Origin: an uncultured Burkholderiales bacterium
Lineage (GTDB): Bacteria > Pseudomonadota > Gammaproteobacteria > Burkholderiales > Burkholderiaceae_C
DNA length: 64,000 nucleotides
Direction: 5' to 3'
NCBI GenBank assembly: GCA_903933115.1
Contig: CAIZIT010000063.1
Coordinates: 1 to 64,000, forward strand
The translations under genes and the position numbers were made by a program. Each line of letters starts with the position of its first letter. Within the stretch, counting starts at the first letter, position 1. Of the stretch, positions 57,802 through 64,000 are shown in pieces. The notes under the pieces were generated by a model that ran no database searches, was not told the DNA's origin, and saw only the letters and a list, made by a program, of their open reading frames with translations.

Positions 57802-58503
57802 ATGGCAGACAAACATCTATCCACACAATTTGATTCCGAGCTCAACAGCGTATCCTCAAGAGTCATGGAACTCGGGGGGTTGGTCGAATCGCAAATCAGA
57901 CAAGCTGTTTACGCACTCTCACAATTCAGCGCTGAAGTTGCAGACCATGTGATTGAAAATGAATCTCGGGTCAATGCATTGGAGGTTGAAATTGATCGCG
58001 ACTTGACCTCCATCATTGGAAGAAGACAGCCCACAGCGGTTGATCTGAGGTTGTTGATGGCCATCTCCAAAACCACGGCCAACTTGGAGCGTGCTGGGGA
58101 TGAGGCAGAAAAAATTGCCCGCATGGTGAAATCTATCATTCAAAGTGGCAACAGCCGTGCGCTACCCGCATCCGAGCTTCGTGTGGCTTCTGAAATGGCC
58201 AGCTCCATTCTCAGGAAAGCGCTCGATGCATTCGCACGTTTGGATACGAAAACCGCCTTGGCCATTTTGAAAGAAGACAATTTGATCGACGCGGAGTTTG
58301 ATGGCTTTTTGAGAATTCTCATCACCTACATGATGGAAGATGCGAGAACCATCTCTGCCAGTTTGGATTTGCTCTTTATTGCAAAAGCCATAGAGCGCAT
58401 TGGAGACCACGCAAAGAACATTGCGGAGCTGATCATCTACATTGTCAACGGTGCCGATGTCAGACACACCTCTATTGAGCAAATTGAATCTACTCTTCAA
58501 TAA
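57802..58503 (+). CDS. phoU: PhoU, phosphate signalling regulator
   Basis: PhoU links the Pst transporter to the PhoR kinase and keeps the Pho response off when phosphate is plentiful. The 233-residue all-helical protein has two PhoU repeats with the metal-binding-type motifs (TTANLERAGDEAEKIA and AIERIGDHAKNIAE). AGGA lies before the ATG. It is cotranscribed between pstB and phoB. Confidence 0.96.
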   Translation: MADKHLSTQFDSELNSVSSRVMELGGLVESQIRQAVYALSQFSAEVADHVIENESRVNALEVEIDRDLTSIIGRRQPTAVDLRLLMAISKTTANLERAGDEAEKIARMVKSIIQSGNSRALPASELRVASEMASSILRKALDAFARLDTKTALAILKEDNLIDAEFDGFLRILITYMMEDARTISASLDLLFIAKAIERIGDHAKNIAELIIYIVNGADVRHTSIEQIESTLQ

Positions 58504-58520
58504 GAAAGCCAAAAGCTGAC

Positions 58521-59228
58521 ATGAGACATCCCCCTAGAGTTTTAATCGTTGAAGATGAGTCCTCTATTGCTGAGTTGATTGCAGTCAATCTTCGTCACAA
58601 TGGACTCACCCCCATTTGGGCAGAAGACGGTGAGTCGGCGCAAAGAGAGATCGATACCATCTTACCCGATGTGATTTTGCTCGACTGGATGCTCCCAGGT
58701 CAAAGTGGCGTGACTTTGGCCAAAAGATGGAGAGCCGACCCCAGGGTCAAAAGCGTACCGATTGTCATGTTGACCGCTCGCAGCGACGAGAGCGACAAAG
58801 TCTCTGGTCTGGACGCTGGAGCAGACGATTACATCACCAAGCCTTTTTCAACCCAGGAACTTTTAGCCCGTATTCGTGCAGTCCTCAGGCGGCGTGCTCC
58901 TGAGCAGGCCGTGGACACGGTGACGGTGGGGGATTTGACGCTTGATGGCGCAACTTACAGGGTCAATTTCAGAGGTTCGCCTTTGAAAATTGGGCCCACC
59001 GAGTTCAAGCTGCTGAACTATTTGATGCGCCATGCCGAGCGAGTTCACTCACGCTCGCAGCTTTTGGACAAGATCTGGGGGGATCATGTGTTCATTGAGG
59101 AGCGGACGGTGGACGTTCATGTCAAGCGACTCCGAGAGTCTTTGGGTGCAGCGGGCCCCATGATTGAGACCGTAAGGGGTGCAGGTTATCGATTCACGGC
59201 TCAGGTGCAGATTGCTGACGCGGCCTGA
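58521..59228 (+). CDS. phoB: PhoB, phosphate regulon response regulator
   Basis: PhoB binds Pho boxes when phosphorylated. The receiver domain has VEDESSI acidic residues, phospho-acceptor Asp55 (ILLDWMLPG) and the conserved Lys in ITKPFS. The OmpR-type winged helix spans about 135-230 (FKLLNYLMRHAERVHSRSQL; ERTVDVHVKRLRESLG). It lies 17 bases after phoU. The cognate kinase phoR, normally next, is absent: only 135 bases separate phoB from an unrelated gene. Confidence 0.95.
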   Translation: MRHPPRVLIVEDESSIAELIAVNLRHNGLTPIWAEDGESAQREIDTILPDVILLDWMLPGQSGVTLAKRWRADPRVKSVPIVMLTARSDESDKVSGLDAGADDYITKPFSTQELLARIRAVLRRRAPEQAVDTVTVGDLTLDGATYRVNFRGSPLKIGPTEFKLLNYLMRHAERVHSRSQLLDKIWGDHVFIEERTVDVHVKRLRESLGAAGPMIETVRGAGYRFTAQVQIADAA

Positions 59229-59243
59229 CACCATAAAACACTC

Positions 59244-59299
59244 GGCACTGCAACTGATTCATCCCTTTTCACGCTTCTCGCGAAACTCAGTGCAGTGCC
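59244..59299. repeat. Inverted repeat after phoB
   Basis: GGCACTGCA (59244-59252) and TGCAGTGCC (59291-59299) are perfect 9-bp arms with a 38-base centre. It lies between phoB and the deacylase gene. There is no U-run, so it is not a clear intrinsic terminator. Confidence 0.6.
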
Positions 59300-59363
59300 C
59301 ACTGGTGAAAACACCCAGTCGATAAGAGGCGATCTTTCGGAGCGCTTGGCTTAAAATAGATCG

Positions 59364-60854
59364 ATGACAGACGCTCTCCCAAGTTCTGCAGATCTATTGA
59401 TTTTGAATGCATCCATCATCGATGGCACGGGTGCGCCTCGATTCAACGGTGCACTTGCCGTGACTTTGGACAAAATCTCAGGCGTTTTCGATGAAAAACA
59501 ACCGGATTTCAACCTTGTTGTTGACCAGTTGAGCCATTACTCCAAAGTGGTCTACGACGCTCAAGGACAAATTCTCTCGCCTGGCTTTATCGACGCTCAC
59601 ACTCACGACGATCGCTTGCTGTTGTCCCATCCTCAAATGACACCTAAAGTCAGTCAAGGTGTGACCACCGTGGTGGCCGGCAATTGTGGAATATCGCTAG
59701 CGCCCATGGGTAAAAAACTCCAAGAAAGCGTCACGCCTCCCTTGAATTTGCTTGATGAGTCAGGCGAATGGTTTCGGTTCCAAAATTTCGCCTCTTATGT
59801 TCAAGCCTTGAGAGAACATCCCCCGAGCATCAATTGCGCCTTGCTCTTGGGACACACGACCCTCCGAGTTGCGCATGTTCATGACCTCAGTTTCCCCGCC
59901 ACACCCTCCGAGGTGAGTCTGATGCAAGAGCGTGTGGTGGAAGCTTTAGAGGCAGGCGCCATTGGGCTCTCAACGGGTTTATTTTATGAACCTGCCTTTG
60001 GAGCGAGCTCACAAGAAGTGATCGAGGTGGCTCGCCCTTTGGCCAAGTACAAAGGTCTTTATTGCACGCACATGAGAGATGAGGGGGACGGAATTTTAGA
60101 AGGGCTGGATGAGAGTTTTTTGATTGCCAAAGAGGTCAATGTGCCTTTGATCATTTCGCATTTGAAGGTCGTGGGGATGAACAACTACGGCAAATCTTCA
60201 ACAGCGCTGTCCCATATTAAGGCGCGTCAAAAGCACCAAGAAATCTGCTTTGACTGCTATCCTTACCCCGCAAGTTCAACCATCTTGAGTATGGATCGAG
60301 CTGTGACCGCCTCCAGAGTCATCGTGACCTGGTCCAAGACGATGCCTCAGATGGCGGGCCAAGATTTATCGCAAATCGCTGCCAAGCTCAGGTTGTCCAT
60401 TCAAGAGACGATCGACCAGCTCCACCCCGCTGGAGCCATCTATTTTCGAATGGATGAGGGGGATGTGCAAAATATTTTGTCTCACCCCGATGTCATGATT
60501 GGCTCAGATGGTTTGCCGCATGATGAATTTCCTCACCCTAGGCTTTGGGGAACTTTTACCAAAGTGTTGGGCCACTACAGCCGAGATTTAGGTCTCTTTC
60601 CTCTTGAGAGTGCAATTCGTAAAATGACTTCATCAACTGCCAAAAACTTTCGTCTTGAAGGGCGAGGAGAGTTGAGGGTAGGTCATTTTGCAGATCTCAC
60701 GCTCTTTGATCCCGTGATTGTCAATGCGCAGTCGAGCTACGAATCACCTCTTGTCCCCTCATGTGGGATCTTGGCCGTTTGGGTCAATGGTGTCATGGTG
60801 TTTGAGGGGGGAGTGGCCACTCATAAGCCAGCAGGTCGAGTCCTCACACATTGA
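59364..60854 (+). CDS. N-acyl-D-amino-acid deacylase (D-aminoacylase)
   Basis: It probably releases a fatty or acetyl group from N-acyl-D-amino acids in the cytoplasm. The amidohydrolase fold begins with a small beta domain (LLILNASIIDGTGAP). The metal site GFIDAHTHDD is near residues 76-85, GNCGISLAP holds the conserved Cys of D-aminoacylases, and LKVVGMNNYGKS, IGSDGLPHDEFPHPRLWGTF and LRVGHFADLTLFDP are family hallmarks. At 496 residues the length is normal. It may share substrates with the DadA-like oxidase at 17.5 kb, but this is inference. The actual acyl group is unknown. Confidence 0.85.
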   Translation: MTDALPSSADLLILNASIIDGTGAPRFNGALAVTLDKISGVFDEKQPDFNLVVDQLSHYSKVVYDAQGQILSPGFIDAHTHDDRLLLSHPQMTPKVSQGVTTVVAGNCGISLAPMGKKLQESVTPPLNLLDESGEWFRFQNFASYVQALREHPPSINCALLLGHTTLRVAHVHDLSFPATPSEVSLMQERVVEALEAGAIGLSTGLFYEPAFGASSQEVIEVARPLAKYKGLYCTHMRDEGDGILEGLDESFLIAKEVNVPLIISHLKVVGMNNYGKSSTALSHIKARQKHQEICFDCYPYPASSTILSMDRAVTASRVIVTWSKTMPQMAGQDLSQIAAKLRLSIQETIDQLHPAGAIYFRMDEGDVQNILSHPDVMIGSDGLPHDEFPHPRLWGTFTKVLGHYSRDLGLFPLESAIRKMTSSTAKNFRLEGRGELRVGHFADLTLFDPVIVNAQSSYESPLVPSCGILAVWVNGVMVFEGGVATHKPAGRVLTH

Positions 60855-60952
60855 ATTCACGTGTCCTCATCGAAAGCCCTATTTCATTTGCAGATCGATC
60901 CATCCATGGGGAGGGTTGATCTCGATTCAACGTTCATTTTTTCTATTTCAAC

Positions 60953-62575
60953 ATGATCTCATCCGTCCTTCCCCCAACCCTCTCACACATCAACTGGTCT
61001 GAGAGTCTTCATCAGTTGGCTCAAAAATTTGGCTCACGCCCATTTGCTAGTAATGGTGCTGAGGATTCTCTGTCCTATGCAGAACTCAATGCTTATGCCC
61101 ACGCCGTGGCAAAGGCTTTGATTCAAAAGGGTGTTCAAAGTGCTGAGCCTGTCGCCAGTTTGCTCGACAACCAATTGGCCTCCATTTGGGTCACTTATGG
61201 CATCAAACTCAATGGTGCAGCTGAGGTGCCCTTGAATTTCAACAGCACAAAAGATGAAGTTCTTTGGTGCGCAGACGTGGCAAAGTTCAAGTGGATCATC
61301 ACCTATGAGAAAAAGGCTGCTGAATTGTCTGCCCTTGGCTTTCATGTTCTGAGCATTGAGTCTTTGGTGGCTTTGATTCAGCAATCCAACCCTTTGGAAG
61401 ATTTTGGACAAGAAATTTTGCCAAGCGTTTCATCCAGCGACTGGGGAAGAATATTGTTCACCTCTGGGACAACCGGAAAACCCAAGGGCGTTGTCTACAC
61501 CCACCAAAGGCGATGGATTGCTGAACAAATGCTCAAAGCTTCCATGCCATTCATTCCTCAAAAGGGATCCAAGCTCTTGTTGATGACCCCTTTTGTTCAT
61601 GGCGCATCGCTCATGACCTTTGCTTGGGCTGATTTTGGTGCCGAAGTGGTGCTGTTGAATGGGGTGGATTTGCCCAAAATCACGCCCCTTTTAGAGTCAG
61701 AGCAATTGCAATACATTTTTGCACCGCCCACTGTTCTGGGTAAATTGATACAAGGCCACGAGGGTCGGAGCTTTAGGGGCGTCAAATGCATCTTCACGGG
61801 CACTCAGCCCTTGTCCAAGGGGCTGTATGACAAAGCGCTCCAAATGTTTGGTCCCGTTGTACGCGTGACCTACGGTAAATCAGAATGTATCAATCCGATC
61901 ACGGTCTTGAGTCCTGAGCAAACGCATGAGTTTTATCAAACAACACCCTTACCGGCAGGCGCTTGTGTGGGATGGCCCCAAGCGGGTGTTGAGATGAAAA
62001 TCGTTGCGCAAGACGATGTCGAGAACGAGCAAGAGGAGGAGGAGCTTGTTGCGGAGAGCAGTGGCGGCTTCAAGGCCTTGCAAGGTGAGATTTATTTGCG
62101 CGCACCTCAAATGTCTGTCTTTTTGATCAATCCTGAGGGGCGCATTGAGCACGAGGAAGGCGGTTGGCATTCAACAGGTGACCTTGGCTATTTCGACCAC
62201 AAGGGGCGGCTCATGCTCACAGGTCGTATTGCCGATGTCATCAAAACGGGTGGCTACCGAGTCAACCCCGATGAGATTGAATTGTTGCTTGTCGGCTCGA
62301 CTGCTTGGGATTACGTCTGCATCACCTCCTTGCCCTCAGAGTATTGGGGAGAGGTGATCATTGCGGTGGTTGAAGGCCCCAAGGAGGGGTACTCAGAGGA
62401 GATGCAACAAAGGCTCAAAGCCTTGTCCAAATACAAGCAACCTCGAATCACTGTCAGTTTTAAAGCCTTACCCCGAAACCCGCAGGGAAAAATTAGCCGC
62501 AAAAAAGTTCGCGAGCTTGTGCTCTCTCAGTATCAATTTATGGATGGACCTTACCCAAAGCTCGAGCCCATTTGA
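60953..62575 (+). CDS. Acyl-CoA synthetase (AMP-forming, ANL superfamily)
   Basis: It activates a carboxylic acid as acyl-AMP and then acyl-CoA. The P-loop-like motif is ILFTSGTTGKPKGVVYTH, the adenylate motif is GGWHSTGDLGYFD, the hinge is LTGRIADVIKTGGYRVNPDEIE, and the C-terminal Lys is in NPQGKISRKKVREL. The substrate cannot be predicted. An acidic low-complexity stretch (residues about 352-365, VENEQEEEELVAES) interrupts the region before the GEIYLRAP segment and is unlike close families. It lies 98 bases after the deacylase and ends eight bases from the convergent Bug gene. Confidence 0.85.
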   Translation: MISSVLPPTLSHINWSESLHQLAQKFGSRPFASNGAEDSLSYAELNAYAHAVAKALIQKGVQSAEPVASLLDNQLASIWVTYGIKLNGAAEVPLNFNSTKDEVLWCADVAKFKWIITYEKKAAELSALGFHVLSIESLVALIQQSNPLEDFGQEILPSVSSSDWGRILFTSGTTGKPKGVVYTHQRRWIAEQMLKASMPFIPQKGSKLLLMTPFVHGASLMTFAWADFGAEVVLLNGVDLPKITPLLESEQLQYIFAPPTVLGKLIQGHEGRSFRGVKCIFTGTQPLSKGLYDKALQMFGPVVRVTYGKSECINPITVLSPEQTHEFYQTTPLPAGACVGWPQAGVEMKIVAQDDVENEQEEEELVAESSGGFKALQGEIYLRAPQMSVFLINPEGRIEHEEGGWHSTGDLGYFDHKGRLMLTGRIADVIKTGGYRVNPDEIELLLVGSTAWDYVCITSLPSEYWGEVIIAVVEGPKEGYSEEMQQRLKALSKYKQPRITVSFKALPRNPQGKISRKKVRELVLSQYQFMDGPYPKLEPI

Positions 62576-62583
62576 ATGGATGC

Positions 62584-63642
62584 TCAGGTGTCCAATTTGA
62601 TGCTGTTTTTCTTGATCACATCAGCAAATGCAGTTTTGATGTTTTTCAAGTACTTGATGAACTCATCGCTTCTTCTGTAATCAATCTCCAAAGCGATGGT
62701 GTTGAAGGCTTGCTTGACCTCGTTAGAGGACATGGCTTTTTCTGTGGCAATGGCTATTTTTTCGATCACTTCCTTGGGTGTTCCGGTGGGCACCATCAGA
62801 CCCAACCACGCGCCCATGTCAAATCCAGGCAAGTCCAGACTGCTTGCCATGGCCACAATACCAGGGGCAACAGAGCTGCCCTTTTCAAGAGAGACGCCGT
62901 AAGCTTTGAGTTTTCCAGCTCGTATCAATGGCATCACCGATGCTGCCGTTTCGATGCAGTAGTGAACTTGTCCGCTCACCACATCGGTGAGAGCGGGAAT
63001 GGAGCCCTTGTAGGGGATGTGAACGCCTTGTATGCCCAAGGCTGCGTTGAAGGCCTCCGTGATCAAATGTGCAGTTGCACCAGTGCCTGAAGTGGCAAAG
63101 GTGTACTTTCCTGGATTGGCTTTGAACAGTTCCACCAGTTCTTTGATGTCTTTGGCAGGGAAATTCATGGCGGTGACCAATACGTAGGGCGATAAGCCCA
63201 GCATGGCCACTGGGATCAATTCTCGCTCAACATCGTAGGGCGTCTTTTGCAGCAACGGACTGACGGTCACTGGACCACTCGATCCTGCCAAAATGGTGTA
63301 GCCATCGGGTGGGGACTTGGCCACAGCATCGGTTCCGATGCCTCCCCCTGCACCAGCCTTGTTATCGATGATGATTTGGGTGCCAATCAACTTGGACATC
63401 TCTTGGCTCAACACCCTTGCCGCCAAATCGGTGGCTTGGCCGGGAGGCCAGGGTACGATCATTTTGATCGGTCTGGTGGGATAGCTGACTTTACTTGTTT
63501 CGGCTGCAAGACTCAGGCCTGAGGAGAGCGCACCCGTGCTGGCCAAGGCCAAGGCAAGGTGAGTTTTAAGGTGAAGTCTTCTGTGCTCGTTCACAGACAG
63601 TTTTTCAATCGGGGCCTGGCTATTGGGGTGGTGCTTGGGCAT
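62584..63642 (-). CDS. Bug/TctC-type periplasmic solute-binding protein
   Basis: This is the extracytoplasmic receptor family expanded in Burkholderiales that binds small carboxylates, often with tripartite TctAB transporters. An N-terminal signal with a twin-Arg-like HRRLHLK then LALALASTGALSSGLSLAA precedes YPTRPIKMIVPWPPGQATDLAARVL, NKAGAGGGIGTDAVAKSPPDGYTI and IPYKGSIPALTDVVSGQV, all family hallmarks. It has 352 residues with an unusually long tail before the signal; GTG 63594 is a shorter alternative start. No membrane components adjoin. Being next to the ligase and deacylase suggests acid uptake and activation, as inference. Confidence 0.88.
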   Translation of the reverse strand: MPKHHPNSQAPIEKLSVNEHRRLHLKTHLALALASTGALSSGLSLAAETSKVSYPTRPIKMIVPWPPGQATDLAARVLSQEMSKLIGTQIIIDNKAGAGGGIGTDAVAKSPPDGYTILAGSSGPVTVSPLLQKTPYDVERELIPVAMLGLSPYVLVTAMNFPAKDIKELVELFKANPGKYTFATSGTGATAHLITEAFNAALGIQGVHIPYKGSIPALTDVVSGQVHYCIETAASVMPLIRAGKLKAYGVSLEKGSSVAPGIVAMASSLDLPGFDMGAWLGLMVPTGTPKEVIEKIAIATEKAMSSNEVKQAFNTIALEIDYRRSDEFIKYLKNIKTAFADVIKKNSIKLDT

Positions 63643-64000
63643 GATGTTGAAGAGGAAGGATTATGAAAAGAAGAGCAATGAAGCAACTGGTTAAATCTTG
63701 ATTCAAAAAGTACAAGAACTGGCCCCTTTTTCCTAGAGATGGTGGCTTCACCAAGGACTGCAAAGCCACCAAAAGGGGGGGAGCGGATATTCAAGGATTA
63801 GATCATTGAGATCGGAATTTTTGCTGAGTACAAAACCCATTGACACAGGTTTGAAGCTCCCTAGAATGAGTTGCTTGTTTTAAAAAACACCCTTCAAAGC
63901 CTGACTTGAAGTGAATCAGATCTTGATTTTCGGTATTTCCAGTTCAAGCCATCCACCCTCTTTGCGCTTGTCTTCTCAATAGCCCCATGACACCACGCCC
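63643..64000. other. Non-coding right end of the window
   Basis: The 358 bases after the Bug start codon contain no convincing gene. The only structure I see is the compound palindrome at 63723-63778. The promoter of the Bug gene is probably here but cannot be placed confidently. Confidence 0.5.
63723..63778. repeat. Compound palindrome upstream of the Bug gene
   Basis: Outer arms CCCCTTTT (63723-63730) and AAAAGGGG (63771-63778) enclose inner arms GGTGGCTT (63741-63748) and AAGCCACC (63763-63770). All 16 pairs are perfect, with a one-sided 10-base bulge and a 14-base loop. There is no U-run on either strand. Confidence 0.75.

Overview
The window is a continuous piece of chromosome from a betaproteobacterium, most likely order Burkholderiales and close to Comamonadaceae. 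The reasons are the gene order rpsB-tsf-pyrH-frr-cdsA-dxr-rseP-bamA-skp-lpxD-fabZ-lpxA-lpxB-rnhB, the polyhydroxybutyrate genes (phaR, bdhA), a Bug/TctC-type binding protein, and protein sequences close to remembered Comamonadaceae UvrC, RNase R and FtsH. G+C is moderate. I saw no insertion sequence, prophage, integrase, CRISPR array or rRNA. Almost everything is core metabolism, with many translationally coupled (ATGA) gene pairs and frequent GTG or TTG starts.

Layout. 1-10.9 kb: uvrC (with an odd N-terminal part at the window edge), serB-mfd on the minus strand, ispD-ispF, bdhA, relA. 10.9-18.8 kb: tRNA-Val(GAC), one unrecognised secreted protein, phaR, rimO, tRNA-Leu(CAG), an RNase R without the usual N-terminal helix-turn-helix, and a DadA-like oxidoreductase. 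18.8-34.5 kb: translation factors followed by phospholipid, isoprenoid, outer-membrane and lipid A genes. In this stretch uppS is missing from its usual slot, rseP carries a low-complexity insertion, and lpxB has a one-base frameshift. 34.5-46.6 kb: carAB, greA, a DUF4149-like membrane protein, yhbY, rlmE, ftsH, folP, glmM.

46.6-59.2 kb is the most interesting part, a phosphate-starvation locus. An OlsB-like N-acyltransferase, a PlcP-type metallophosphoesterase and an Agt-like glycosyltransferase form an apparent operon. It is preceded by four PhoB half-sites at exact 11-bp spacing. This looks like a membrane-lipid remodelling cassette that replaces phospholipids with phosphorus-free lipids. 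It is followed by ppk1, sixA and ppx (polyphosphate metabolism) and by pstSCAB-phoU-phoB. Pho boxes are also visible in the divergent ppx/pstS intergenic region, one pointing each way. The kinase gene phoR is not found after phoB.

59.3-64 kb holds an N-acyl-D-amino-acid deacylase, an acyl-CoA synthetase and a tripartite tricarboxylate-type binding protein, then a non-coding stretch with a large palindrome. A recurring oddity is short tandem repeats, mostly hexamers with a different unit at each site, in intergenic regions (12.47, 22.36, 23.31 and 42.01 kb, plus a 10-mer at 1.81 kb and a 7-mer at 40.68 kb). Hexamer-like low-complexity inserts also occur inside otherwise conserved proteins (UvrC, RseP).
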